Assembly (NCBI GenBank): GCA_047636495.1
Contig: JBLILH010000008.1
Coordinates: forward strand, 41,544-105,543
Direction of reading: 5' to 3'
DNA: 64,000 bases
From: Endobugula sp047636495
GTDB lineage: Bacteria > Pseudomonadota > Gammaproteobacteria > Pseudomonadales > Cellvibrionaceae
Part shown: piece after piece, positions 27,685 to 37,070 of the stretch
Layout: every line of letters begins with the position of its first letter
Numbering within the stretch: position 1 is the first letter of the stretch
The notes under the pieces: generated by a model
Seen by the model: only the letters and a program-made list of their open reading frames with translations
The model's database searches: none
What the model was told of the DNA's origin: nothing
Program-made: the position numbers and the translations under genes

Positions 27685-29922
27685 TTAGTGAATACCTTTC
27701 CAATACTCACGATTAAGTAAGAAAGTAAAAACAAACAAGACCACTAAAAACAACAAAATGAACACGCCCAGCCGCTTTCGCTCTTCAGCAATAGGCTCAC
27801 CCATATATTCAATAAAGTTAACCAAGTCATAAATAGCCGTGTCGAACTCACCAGCGCTCATTAAACCTGTCTTGTCGCCCTCTATTAGGCTACCACACTT
27901 CTCGTCCGTCACCGGCTCACCTAATGCATTCCGCTCAACCTTACCGTGCCCATCCAGCTTAGGCCCAGGACCACATTCACGCAGGCCCTGTAGCTCTATC
28001 ATCACATGAGGCATGCCAACATTTTCAAACACACGATTATTGACGCCTAATGGACGAGCAGGGTCACTGTAAAAATTACGTAAGTAAGTGTACAGCCATT
28101 CAGGCGAACGTACTCTTGCCACCAAGGTCAGATCTGGAGGAGAGGCGCCGAACCATTCTTTAGAATCTGCCGCACCCATGGCATTATTCATGAGCGAGCC
28201 AATTTTTTCGTCACCAAAAATCAGCGTATCTCGCATTATATTGTGCGGGATCCCTAAATCATCAGCAACCCGCTCATACCGTGAGTATTGGGCAGTATGA
28301 CACGCCAAGCAGTAGTTCATAAACCATTTAGCACCATTTTGTAATGATGCTTTATCTGACAAGTCTGCCTTATACTCGTCACATGGAATAGAGCCGCAGT
28401 CAAAGGCGCCACCAGCAGCAACCGCTTTAATCGGTAATACCGTCATTAGCACAAAGAACAGAACACCCAACCAGACCAGACCTAATGGTAAACCTTTGTC
28501 CTGCGTTCTCGTAGGCTCCGGACTCACGCTATCTTTCGACGTTAAAAACGGAATCAAGATAGTGAGCGCCGCAAGCGAAATACCGAAGATACGTACAAAC
28601 ACCGGGACATCTAGGGGCTTATCTCCACCCACACCTGCAAGTGAAATATTTAGCAACAGCAGACCTAACAATATACACACGACCCAGCTTAGTATTGACC
28701 TTACTTTCGGACTATTGGGGTTACTCCAAACGGGCATTGTCAAAAAGAATACAAAGTAAAACACTGTGCCTAGCTGTGACAACACAGTACGCCCCTCTGT
28801 CGGCGCTTTCACACCAAGGTAGCCTAAAATCACAAAAGTCGATGCAAACAATAACAGCATCACTTTTGGCAACCAACCTTTATAACGAATCGAACGGACT
28901 GGACTCTTATCTATCCAAGGCAAGACAAATAGAATAGCGATTGCCGCCCCCATTGCCATAAAGCCAAGCAATTTCGCAGTAAATACGCCACCTAAATCAA
29001 TAGTCACCGCACGCAAAATCGCATAAAAAGGTGTGAAATACCACACTGGCGCAATATGGTCAGGCGTTTTCAGATTGTTAGCCGCTTCAAAATTGGCATA
29101 CTCAAGAAAGAAGCCCCCCATCTCCGGCATAAAGAACAAAATAAAGCTAAATACGAATAAAAATACAGTAATACCAACCAAGTCGTGAACCGTGTAAAAA
29201 GGATGAAAAGGAATACCATCTTTAGGCACGCCGTCTTCATCTTTGATCTTTTTAATGTCTATGCCGTCTGGGTTATTCGAACCGACTTCGTGTAATGCTA
29301 AGATATGCAATACCACCAGCGCTAAAATAACAATCGGCAACGCAATAACATGAAGCGAGAAGAAACGATTTAAAGTAATGCCCGATATCAGGTAATCACC
29401 GCGGATCCACTGGACAAGGTCTTCACCTACATAGGGAATTGCACCGAACAGCGATACAATAACCTGCGCACCCCAGTATGACATTTGCCCCCAAGGTAGC
29501 ACGTACCCCATGAACGCTTCCGCCATCAACATAAGGTAAATGGTCATCCCAAAAATCCACACAAGCTCACGCGGAGCCTTGTACGACCCGTATAGCAAAC
29601 CACGAAACATGTGTAGATATATAACAATAAAGAAGGCTGATGCACCCGTGGAGTGTAGGTAGCGAATTAACCAACCCCACTCTACATCGCGCATAATGTA
29701 TTCCACTGATGCGAAAGCACCTTCAGCTGATGGCTCATAGCTCATCACCAGCCAAACACCCGTCAACAACTGATTGACTAATATAATCAGCGCCAACACA
29801 CCAAAAAAGTACCAAAAATTAAAGTTTTTAGGCGCATAGTACTTACCCATATGGGTATCCCATGCACGAAGTATAGGTAGACGGTCATCAATCCAACCTA
29901 ATAAACCATTTGCTTTACTCAT
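27685..29922 (-). CDS. petBC: Fused cytochrome b / cytochrome c1 of the bc1 complex
   Basis: One 745-residue ORF holds both membrane subunits of ubiquinol-cytochrome c reductase. Residues 1 to about 400 are cytochrome b, with heme ligands H90/H104 and H191/H206 and the Qo-site PVWY motif (292-295). Two extra membrane segments follow (about 408-430 and 441-461). A signal-peptide-like helix (about 477-503, ending KAVAAGG) precedes the c1 domain, whose heme motif is CLACH (538-542) with a GMPH segment for the Met ligand. A C-terminal anchor closes it. Most gammaproteobacteria have separate petB and petC; fusion with later cleavage is known for FbcH of Bradyrhizobium. Starts 1 bp into the Rieske stop. 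Confidence 0.95.
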   Translation of the reverse strand: MSKANGLLGWIDDRLPILRAWDTHMGKYYAPKNFNFWYFFGVLALIILVNQLLTGVWLVMSYEPSAEGAFASVEYIMRDVEWGWLIRYLHSTGASAFFIVIYLHMFRGLLYGSYKAPRELVWIFGMTIYLMLMAEAFMGYVLPWGQMSYWGAQVIVSLFGAIPYVGEDLVQWIRGDYLISGITLNRFFSLHVIALPIVILALVVLHILALHEVGSNNPDGIDIKKIKDEDGVPKDGIPFHPFYTVHDLVGITVFLFVFSFILFFMPEMGGFFLEYANFEAANNLKTPDHIAPVWYFTPFYAILRAVTIDLGGVFTAKLLGFMAMGAAIAILFVLPWIDKSPVRSIRYKGWLPKVMLLLFASTFVILGYLGVKAPTEGRTVLSQLGTVFYFVFFLTMPVWSNPNSPKVRSILSWVVCILLGLLLLNISLAGVGGDKPLDVPVFVRIFGISLAALTILIPFLTSKDSVSPEPTRTQDKGLPLGLVWLGVLFFVLMTVLPIKAVAAGGAFDCGSIPCDEYKADLSDKASLQNGAKWFMNYCLACHTAQYSRYERVADDLGIPHNIMRDTLIFGDEKIGSLMNNAMGAADSKEWFGASPPDLTLVARVRSPEWLYTYLRNFYSDPARPLGVNNRVFENVGMPHVMIELQGLRECGPGPKLDGHGKVERNALGEPVTDEKCGSLIEGDKTGLMSAGEFDTAIYDLVNFIEYMGEPIAEERKRLGVFILLFLVVLFVFTFLLNREYWKGIH

Positions 29923-30524
29923 TATGCTGCGCCTCCATCTTCACCAATCACGACTATAAAATCCGTCTCATAAAAGTGCGGGGGAACTTCTAAGTTAAGT
30001 GGTGCAGGAACACCTTTGTAGACTCGGCCTGCCAAGTCAAATTTTGAACCATGGCAGGGGCAATAAAAACCACCCTGCCATGCGTCTCCACCTAAGTCTT
30101 TCGCGCCCACATCGGGACGAAACTTAGGCGCGCAGCCTAGGTGCGTACAAACACCTAACATAATCATAAATTCTGGTTTAATAGCTCGGGATTCTTGATC
30201 AGCCACATAACTTGGCTGCACAGATTTTTCGGAGAACGGATCACTAATATCGCCTAAAACTTCTGCAAGACCATCTAGGGCTTCCTGCGTTCGTCGAATA
30301 ATATACACCGGTTTGCCACGCCACTCTTCGGTAATCATTTGCCCAGGAGCAATCTTGGCAAGATTAATGGTTACTGGTGCCCCAGCAGCCTTGGCTTTTG
30401 CACTTGGATTCCAAGAGCCTACAAACGGCACTAGAAAACCGACTGCGCCCACCGCACCTACTACAGATGTAGCTGCAGTCAAAAACTTTCGTCGACCCTC
30501 GTTCACTACTTCGCCATCACTCAT
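29922..30524 (-). CDS. petA: Ubiquinol-cytochrome c reductase Rieske iron-sulfur subunit
   Basis: Carries the 2Fe-2S cluster that accepts an electron from ubiquinol at the Qo site. The twin-arginine motif RRKFL and a hydrophobic stretch give the membrane anchor. The cluster ligands are C126/H128 in CTHLGC and C155/H158 in CPCHGS. I start at 30524, where GGGGGA lies about 8 bp upstream; a start at 30542 would add six residues. It is first in the bc1 operon, immediately before the fused b/c1 gene, and downstream of the rpsI terminator. Confidence 0.96.
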   Translation of the reverse strand: MSDGEVVNEGRRKFLTAATSVVGAVGAVGFLVPFVGSWNPSAKAKAAGAPVTINLAKIAPGQMITEEWRGKPVYIIRRTQEALDGLAEVLGDISDPFSEKSVQPSYVADQESRAIKPEFMIMLGVCTHLGCAPKFRPDVGAKDLGGDAWQGGFYCPCHGSKFDLAGRVYKGVPAPLNLEVPPHFYETDFIVVIGEDGGAA

Positions 30525-30751
30525 GACGTATTCCCCCATCACTACTTAGATTACTGACCAAAAGAAGATGCGCGTCGTTACGAAACACAAAAGCACGCAA
30601 CGACTCTTATACGTGACAACCTGCAATGCCTGATGACATAACATCACCACCCACGCGCAGATTCTCTTACTGTTAACAGCACATGTTAATGAAATTAGAC
30701 TACAGTGACAAGAATCGCCACACATTATGTGCGTATTAGTGTATTTAGAGC

Positions 30752-30787
30752 AAAAAAAATGCCCAGACCACATTCAATCTGAGCATT
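30752..30787 (-). terminator. Intrinsic terminator after rpsI
   Basis: On the minus strand AATGCTCAGA pairs with TCTGGGCATT (10 bp with one G-U), followed by a run of T. It lies about 20 bp after the rpsI stop and separates the ribosomal genes from the bc1 operon. Confidence 0.85.
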
Positions 30788-30806
30788 AATTGAGCACGAC
30801 GTGAAA

Positions 30807-31199
30807 TTAACGTTTCGAGAACTGCGGCTTCTTACGCGCTTTACGTAGACCTACTTTCTTACGCTCAACTTCACGCGCGTCACGAGTAACATATCCCGCT
30901 TTACGTAATGCTGGACGGTTCTCTTCATCATATTGCATTAAGGCACGCGTCAAACCGTGACGAATTGCACCTGCCTGACCAAAACTACCACCGCCTTTTA
31001 CTGTTGCATTGATATCGAACTGGTCTGCTGCTTCTAATAATTCAAGCGGTTGGCGAACTATCATACGCGCAACGTCACGACCGAAATATTCTTCGATTGT
31101 GCGGCCATTAATAGTCACTGCGCCTGTACCTTTGGTAATAAATACGCGGGCGGTAGACGTTTTTCGTCGACCTGTACCGTAATATTGAGTAGCTGTCAT
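30807..31199 (-). CDS. rpsI: 30S ribosomal protein S9
   Basis: Small-subunit protein whose C-terminal tail reaches the P-site tRNA. Recognised from TATQYYGTGRRKTSTARVF at the start, GGGSFGQAGAIRHGLTRAL in the middle and the basic end KARKKPQFSKR. The second of two adjacent ATGs (31199) has the better spacing to AGGAG and gives 130 residues. It follows rplM by 13 bp. Confidence 0.99.
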   Translation of the reverse strand: MTATQYYGTGRRKTSTARVFITKGTGAVTINGRTIEEYFGRDVARMIVRQPLELLEAADQFDINATVKGGGSFGQAGAIRHGLTRALMQYDEENRPALRKAGYVTRDAREVERKKVGLRKARKKPQFSKR

Positions 31200-31212
31200 C
31201 ATAAACTCCTGA

Positions 31213-31641
31213 TTATAGTGTCAGTTCTTGTGGTAACTGAGCAGCATGTGGATGCTCGGTTCCCGCATAAACTTTCAATTTTCTGTACATTGCACGACCT
31301 AGCGGGCCTTTAGGTAACATACCTTTAACCGCCATTTCGATCGGGCGCTCAGGAGCTTTTTTGATCATTTTTTCGAAACTGAGTGACTTAATACCACCAA
31401 TGTAGCCAGTATGACGATAGTACAGCTTGTTTTTTGCTTTATTGCCCGTTACACGAACTTTTTCAGCATTAACAACGACTATATAATCGCCAGTGTCTAC
31501 ATGGGGGGTGTACTCAGGTTTATGCTTACCGCGTAAACGGGTAGCAATCTCAGTAGCCATGCGGCCTAGAGTTTTGCCATCAGCATCAATAACATACCAG
31601 TCACGTTTTACCGTTTCTGGATTGGCACTTATAGTCTTCAT
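31213..31641 (-). CDS. rplM: 50S ribosomal protein L13
   Basis: Early-assembly large-subunit protein of 142 residues, with the family motifs WYVIDADGKTLGRMATEIA, HVDTGDYIVVVNAEKV and MLPKGPLGRAM. It heads the rplM-rpsI operon and is divergent from nothing on its left; zapE, upstream on the same strand, is 155 bp away. Normal in all visible respects. Confidence 0.99.
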   Translation of the reverse strand: MKTISANPETVKRDWYVIDADGKTLGRMATEIATRLRGKHKPEYTPHVDTGDYIVVVNAEKVRVTGNKAKNKLYYRHTGYIGGIKSLSFEKMIKKAPERPIEMAVKGMLPKGPLGRAMYRKLKVYAGTEHPHAAQLPQELTL

Positions 31642-31796
31642 GTTGTGGTTGCCTTTATTGAACTTGAAATACTGAACCTAAATAAGCTTGTAGCTTAGAA
31701 TAACTTATAATAGGATCACCTAAAAAAAGAGGGCGAATTTTATACAATTGATGAGCATGACGCAAGCGGTTTATTCATTCCGCACTGAATACTTAT

Positions 31797-32906
31797 CTAT
31801 GGCTTATGTGGACGGGAAAGATAATCATGGCTCTGCATCTCAAGCAGCCGGCTAACCGTTCGCTCAAACTCAAATCGCAATTGACTGCCACTGTAGAGCG
31901 CATCTAGTGGCTTATCCGCAGAGATAATCAACTTAACGCTACGATCATAAAATTCATCAACCAAATTAATAAAGCGTCGAGCTTGATCCTCACGTTTTCC
32001 TGTCAATTCTGGAATATTGGATACCACCACCGCGTGGCACTCTTTCGCCAGCTCAATATAATCATTCTGCGAACGTGGCCCATCACACAATGCTAAAAAA
32101 TCAAACCATGAGACATCTTCGGCGTGGTAGCGAGTCTGTATTTTGCGGCCCTCTATCTCTAGCAAGAGCCCCTTAACAATCTTTTCTTTGTCAGGTACCA
32201 GACTATAAAAACCACTATAAAGACTCTGATCCGCATCGCCATCCAGAGGGTGATGATAGAGCTCAGCCTGCTCTAAGCTGCGCAGCCGATAATCCGTTCC
32301 GCCATCAACATTGACTACTTCCGTATGCTGATAAAGCAAAGCTATGGCCGGCAAAAATCGTGCGCGCTGCAAACCCTCTTTATACAGACCATCGGGAACG
32401 ATATTCGAGGTAGCAACCAAACTGACGCCTCGCTTAAATAGCTCATCGAACAATGTGGCCAAAATCATTGCGTCTGTAATGTCAGTAACAAAAAACTCAT
32501 CGAAACAAATAATATTTGTCTCCATAGCAATCTTATCCGCCACGATAACGAGAGGATTCTTTTCTTTATCGAGCGAGGCCAGGTCTTTATGTACTCTGCG
32601 CATAAAGCGATGGAAGTGCGCCCGCATTTTTTTGTCAAACGGCAAACTTTCGTAAAAATTGTCCATAAGGTAGGTTTTGCCACGACCTACTCCACCCCAA
32701 AAATAGAGGCCGCGCACAGGGTCAGTCGACTTCTTACTCACTAAACCAGAGAGCAACGACAAAATACTCCGCTTTGCAGTGCTCTTATGGACTAATTTTT
32801 CATATAATACCTGCAGTTTTTCTACTGCAAATTGCTGCGCCGGATCAGAGACGAAGTCGGGACGTAACAAATCTTTTTTATAGCGTTCTAAGGGTGTCAA
32901 GTTCAT
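31797..32906 (-). CDS. zapE: Cell division ATPase ZapE (AFG1-like)
   Basis: P-loop ATPase that interacts with FtsZ and is needed under low oxygen or heat in E. coli. It shows LTPLERYKKDLLRPDF at the start, Walker A GGVGRGKTYLMDNFY and a Walker B-type FDEFFVTD. A late NLVDEFYDRSVKLIISAD segment is also seen. I use the ATG at 32906 because homologues begin at MNLTPLERY. An earlier ATG at 32978 adds a 24-residue Asn/Ile-rich extension with no similarity. It is divergent from zapG, as in many relatives. Confidence 0.95.
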   Translation of the reverse strand: MNLTPLERYKKDLLRPDFVSDPAQQFAVEKLQVLYEKLVHKSTAKRSILSLLSGLVSKKSTDPVRGLYFWGGVGRGKTYLMDNFYESLPFDKKMRAHFHRFMRRVHKDLASLDKEKNPLVIVADKIAMETNIICFDEFFVTDITDAMILATLFDELFKRGVSLVATSNIVPDGLYKEGLQRARFLPAIALLYQHTEVVNVDGGTDYRLRSLEQAELYHHPLDGDADQSLYSGFYSLVPDKEKIVKGLLLEIEGRKIQTRYHAEDVSWFDFLALCDGPRSQNDYIELAKECHAVVVSNIPELTGKREDQARRFINLVDEFYDRSVKLIISADKPLDALYSGSQLRFEFERTVSRLLEMQSHDYLSRPHKP

Positions 32907-33222
32907 TACTTTTGCGTTCGATATTTTTAGGTTTGATAATTGATTTTGTATAAATATAAAATCAATATTATATAGCATTTAACCAACGTCCTTAGTGCTA
33001 ATTTCCGACACTCGCACTCACTTGCGTAAGATTACATTTACCATTCCACCAATAGCATATTCTAGCCAGTCATCCAACATATAAATAATGTAGTCAAATA
33101 AAATGCTATTGCGTATAAAATATTGCTTATACTGGGCACGCTCAAATATTCCAGTTTGAAAGTTTTACTCTTAAGGAAGTTGGGCGTATTATTGGTTCCA
33201 TTGAAATTATTTGGAGAAAATC

Positions 33223-33675
33223 GTGTTTTCACTCACCACTTTGCTTATTGCTGCAGTAACCACATTTATTGCGGGTTGTCTATTAAGCCTTTTGCTCACG
33301 CGCACATTATCACCCAGCGAAAAGAAATCGCGCGCGCTAGAAGCCCGATTACAAGAAACCGAAGATAAGCTTAGTAGCTATCAAGGAGAGGTCACGGATC
33401 ATTTTTCACAAACAGCACAGCTGGTCAACAACCTCACGCAAAACTATAAGGAAGTTCATGAACATTTAGCTGGAAGCGCCCTGAAACTTGCCAATGTAGA
33501 TATTAGTCGGCAATTACTATCTAACAGTGTCGATGGTGAAGAAAACGCCTCACTCGACAACTCCGGAGAAACGTTCCAACCACCAAAAGACTGGGCCCCA
33601 GGCACTGGCGCTTTGAGTGAAAGCTATGAATTAGAAGAAGCAGCAGACGCGTCAATACATAAGGCGGAGAAGTAA
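33223..33675 (+). CDS. zapG: ZapG / YhcB (DUF1043) division and envelope protein
   Basis: Single-pass inner-membrane protein linking cell division with envelope synthesis. A hydrophobic N-terminal helix (residues 2-24) is followed by a long coiled coil (about 30-90, with QNYKEVHEHLAGSALKLA, a family hallmark) and a disordered acidic tail. I choose the GTG at 33223, because GGAG lies 6-9 bp upstream; an apparent TTG start at 33211 would contain that site. Gene order zapE, zapG, degS is common in gammaproteobacteria. Confidence 0.9.
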   Translation: MFSLTTLLIAAVTTFIAGCLLSLLLTRTLSPSEKKSRALEARLQETEDKLSSYQGEVTDHFSQTAQLVNNLTQNYKEVHEHLAGSALKLANVDISRQLLSNSVDGEENASLDNSGETFQPPKDWAPGTGALSESYELEEAADASIHKAEK

Positions 33676-33740
33676 ACGAAAACCACCATGGTCATCCTAA
33701 GGACAGCACACAAGCAGCTGATAAAGTCGGCCTTCTTTTT

Positions 33741-34886
33741 ATGCGTAACATAATACGTAACATATTGTCTTTTCTCAGCTGGCCAATATTTGCTGGGCTG
33801 TGTATTGGCGTCGTGACGATAGTGGTAACGCCCAGCCTGCGTTACTCATTAGGACAACAGCTCAATAGTTTTTTAGTGCCCACCAACCAGCAACCCATTT
33901 CTTACGCTGACGCTGTCAGTAGAGCAGCTCCCGCAGTAGTCAATATTTTTTCTCGCAAAAGTATTGACTCACCGCGCAACCCTTTATTTGACGACCCCTT
34001 ATTTAGACACTTCTTTAATAGTGCTGACATACCTCAACAACAGCGCATGTCGGCCGCTCTAGGCTCTGGTGTTATCATTAATAACGAAGGTTATTTACTC
34101 ACAAACAATCATGTTATCGCTGATTCCGAAGAAATCATTGTGTCACTTTACGACGGGAGAGAGGTTAGCGCGGAACTCGTAGGATCAGATCCAGAAACGG
34201 ATTTGGCGGTACTAAAGATCTCCGTTGAAAACATCCAATCTATTACATTAGGCGAACCTCAGAAAACCCGTATTGGCGACGTGGTATTGGCAATAGGCAA
34301 CCCTTTTAGTGTCGGCCAAACAGTTACACTCGGTATTATCTCCGCTACCGGTCGGCATGGCTTGGGCATCAACGTGTATGAAAACTTTCTACAAACTGAC
34401 GCGGCCATCAACCCAGGGAATTCTGGCGGAGCGCTTATTGATGCTAGAGGAAAATTACTCGGTATTAATACCGCTATACTTAACGGCAAATCCTCGGGTT
34501 CAGGCGTGGGAATAGGCTTCGCTATTCCTGCCGACATCGCGGTCAACATCATGACCGACATTATTACATCTGGTCAGGCCATTAGAGGCTGGCTGGGTAT
34601 CGAAGCACGAACGCTAGACGATAACATCATCCGCACTTACAACTTACAACAGGGCAGTGGTGTAATGATCACCAGCATTTACCCTAATGGCCCCGCGGAT
34701 AAAGCAGGTATAATGGTGGGTGACATTATCACGCGCATTAACCAACAGGTTATTGTTAATGGTAGAGAAGGGATGAACTTAATCGCCAACATACGTCCCG
34801 ATGACGAGGTGCAGGTTACCCTTTCCAGAAAGGGTAACCTGTTAAAAGTAAAGGCTAATGTTGGGACTCGTCCAAGGGACCCGTAA
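33741..34886 (+). CDS. degS: Periplasmic serine protease DegS / AlgW
   Basis: Membrane-anchored HtrA protease that senses misfolded outer-membrane proteins through its PDZ domain and cuts the anti-sigma factor RseA/MucA. One N-terminal membrane segment is followed by the trypsin-like domain with H124, D154 and S228 (NPGNSGG). A single PDZ domain comes next (about 275-375). The 381-residue length and single PDZ favour DegS/AlgW over DegP. A perfect hairpin lies in the last 75 bp of the gene. It converges on hisD. Confidence 0.95.
   Translation: MRNIIRNILSFLSWPIFAGLCIGVVTIVVTPSLRYSLGQQLNSFLVPTNQQPISYADAVSRAAPAVVNIFSRKSIDSPRNPLFDDPLFRHFFNSADIPQQQRMSAALGSGVIINNEGYLLTNNHVIADSEEIIVSLYDGREVSAELVGSDPETDLAVLKISVENIQSITLGEPQKTRIGDVVLAIGNPFSVGQTVTLGIISATGRHGLGINVYENFLQTDAAINPGNSGGALIDARGKLLGINTAILNGKSSGSGVGIGFAIPADIAVNIMTDIITSGQAIRGWLGIEARTLDDNIIRTYNLQQGSGVMITSIYPNGPADKAGIMVGDIITRINQQVIVNGREGMNLIANIRPDDEVQVTLSRKGNLLKVKANVGTRPRDP
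34812..34841 (+). repeat. Perfect 13-bp hairpin inside the degS 3' end
   Basis: CAGGTTACCCTTT, loop CCAG, then AAAGGGTAACCTG. It lies in codons for the end of the PDZ domain, 45 bp before the stop, and has no T-tract. It may affect mRNA stability or act on the opposite strand for hisD read-through; its role is unknown. Confidence 0.8.
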
Positions 34887-34959
34887 GCTTCAGGCTGACA
34901 TTGCCCGCTGGACTACCACTACGGAACAAGCTACTACCAATAATAGTCGGAAATGAGAT

Positions 34960-36267
34960 CTAGCCCTGACTTTTAATACGGTATTCAGCTGATCTCGCAT
35001 GTGCTTCTAACGATTCCCCTCGTGCCAGCACTGATGCAACTCTGCCCAACGTACTAGCACCCTCAGCAGAACAGTAAATTAACGAACTACGCTTTTGGAA
35101 GTCATACACGCCCAATGGAGACGAAAAGCGTGCCGTACCGGATGTCGGCAGCACATGGTTGGGCCCCGCACAATAATCACCCAGCGCCTCTGATGTATGG
35201 CGGCCCATGAATATCGCACCTGCGTGACGGATATCATCAAGGTAAGATTCAGGATCATCAACCGACAACTCTAGATGCTCTGGGGCAATTCGATTGATCA
35301 ACTCGATCACCTGCTGCTTGTCCGCCGCCTTAATTAAAGCCCCGCGGTTACGCAAAGACACGCTAGCAATAGTTTTTCGAGCTAATGTCGGCAGCAATTT
35401 ATCGATACTATCACTTACCTGCTGTAAAAATTCATCGCTCTCAGTCAAAAAAATAGCTTGCGCTTGCTCGTCATGCTCGGCCTGAGAAAACAAGTCCATC
35501 GCTACCCAGTCTGGATCAGTATGGCCGTCACACACCACCAATATCTCCGAAGGGCCCGCTATCATATCAATCGCCACCTGACCAAAAACAGCTCGTTTCG
35601 CAGTGGCCACGTAGATATTGCCTGGACCAACAATTTTATCTACCTGTCGAATAGACTCTGTGCCATAAGCCAGCGCCGCGACTGCCTGCGCACCGCCAAT
35701 GGTGTATACTTTGTCAACTTCGGCAATCGCCGCCGCAGCCAATACCAACGGATTAATATGCCCATCGGGAGCAGGAACAACCATCACTATCTCACTCACA
35801 CCCGCCACTTTTGCAGGTATGGCATTCATGAGCACGGAAGAGGGATAAGACGCTTTTCCACCAGGAACATAGAGACCTACGCGATCAATAGGTGTTATTT
35901 TTTGACCTAACACCGTGCCGTCAGGCTCAGTAAATTGCCAAGACTGCTGAACCTGATGGAGATGATAATCACGCACTCGCTTAGCCGCTATTTCTAGCGC
36001 CTCACGTTGCTCTGTAGGCAACTCTTCCAATGCTTGCCTCAAAGCATCTTGCGAAACAGCAACATCTTTTATTACGGTAACATCACGACGATCAAACTGG
36101 TTAGTATAGGCAATGACCGCCTCATCACCCCGGCTTCTTACCGCGGACAATATATCATCAACTGTTTTAGCGATCTGCGGATCTGACACTGAGTCCCAAG
36201 CTAATAGTTTGTCTAACTGCTGGTCAAAGTTTTTATCGGATGTAGATAAGTGCTGAATTTTCATCAT
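34960..36267 (-). CDS. hisD: Histidinol dehydrogenase
   Basis: Zinc- and NAD-dependent enzyme for the last two steps of histidine synthesis. Visible signatures are the family block VDKIVGPGNIYVATAKRAVFGQVAIDMIAGPSEI (in two parts), DLFSQAEHDEQAQAI with zinc-ligand-type residues, and DDIRHAGAIFMG. Near the C-terminus is GPNHVLPTSGTARFSSPLGV. It is 435 residues long. hisG is upstream on the same strand with a 50-bp gap. In Pseudomonas hisC lies between hisD and the degS homologue; it is absent here. Confidence 0.97.
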   Translation of the reverse strand: MMKIQHLSTSDKNFDQQLDKLLAWDSVSDPQIAKTVDDILSAVRSRGDEAVIAYTNQFDRRDVTVIKDVAVSQDALRQALEELPTEQREALEIAAKRVRDYHLHQVQQSWQFTEPDGTVLGQKITPIDRVGLYVPGGKASYPSSVLMNAIPAKVAGVSEIVMVVPAPDGHINPLVLAAAAIAEVDKVYTIGGAQAVAALAYGTESIRQVDKIVGPGNIYVATAKRAVFGQVAIDMIAGPSEILVVCDGHTDPDWVAMDLFSQAEHDEQAQAIFLTESDEFLQQVSDSIDKLLPTLARKTIASVSLRNRGALIKAADKQQVIELINRIAPEHLELSVDDPESYLDDIRHAGAIFMGRHTSEALGDYCAGPNHVLPTSGTARFSSPLGVYDFQKRSSLIYCSAEGASTLGRVASVLARGESLEAHARSAEYRIKSQG

Positions 36268-36317
36268 GGTTTCTATGGTTTATTCTGTAGCTTAAAAATG
36301 TGATCAAAGAGAACTGC

Positions 36318-36953
36318 TTAAGACTGGGCAGCCACCGCGCTGATAACCGAGTCGACCACAGATTGCATGGCAGTATGCTTCATTTTCATTGACGCTTTAT
36401 TGGCGATTAGGCGGGAGCTAATGTCGGCTATTGCTATCCTTGCTTCTAGACCGTTAGCCCGCAGCGTATTACCGGTATCTACGATATCAACAATTTCATC
36501 AGCCAGACCCATAATAGGCGCCAATTCCATTGCACCATAAAGCTTGATAAAGTCGGCTTGCCGACCTTGTTCGGCATAAAACTGCCTAGCCACATTTACG
36601 TACTTTGTCGCCACTTTGATTCTACCTACTTTTTGTGGAGCACCTTTAATACCTGCCGTCATCAGCTTACATCGGGCAATCCCTAGGTCTACTAAAGAGT
36701 ACAGGCCGTCACCGCCATGCTCCAGCAAAGTATCTTTACCCGCCACCCCCATGTCGGCAGCGCCAAACTGAACGTAAGTGGGCACATCACTGCCGCGCAA
36801 GACTAATAAGCGCACATTGGGCAAGTTAGTTTCAAATGCTAACTTACGACTTTTTTTGATATCTTCAGCCGGAATAATACCTGCCGCAGCGAGCAGCGGC
36901 AACGTCTCTTCTAAAATTCGACCTTTGGTTAACGCTAGAGTTAATTGGGGCAT
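36318..36953 (-). CDS. hisG: ATP phosphoribosyltransferase, short form
   Basis: First enzyme of histidine synthesis. At 211 residues it is the short HisG-S form, lacking the C-terminal regulatory domain. This form needs the HisRS-like partner HisZ, which is not in the window. Signatures are LALTKGRILEETLPLL, the DMGVAGKDTLLE loop and IVDTGNTLRANGLE, the phosphate-binding segment. It lies between murA and hisD, the arrangement seen in Pseudomonas. Confidence 0.97.
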   Translation of the reverse strand: MPQLTLALTKGRILEETLPLLAAAGIIPAEDIKKSRKLAFETNLPNVRLLVLRGSDVPTYVQFGAADMGVAGKDTLLEHGGDGLYSLVDLGIARCKLMTAGIKGAPQKVGRIKVATKYVNVARQFYAEQGRQADFIKLYGAMELAPIMGLADEIVDIVDTGNTLRANGLEARIAIADISSRLIANKASMKMKHTAMQSVVDSVISAVAAQS

Positions 36954-37070
36954 AAGGACTCTTTTTACTCATATTCTTCGATAATATTATTGATTAAATT
37001 GCTAAACAAATACTCGGAACAGCCTATGGAATAACACTTTGCACTCGCAGCACCTCGGAGGCAACAATTA

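Noticed and set aside
35458..35910. 150-codon ORF opposite hisD
   Set aside because: Antisense to a clearly real hisD and full of His/Arg/Tyr from reverse codons.
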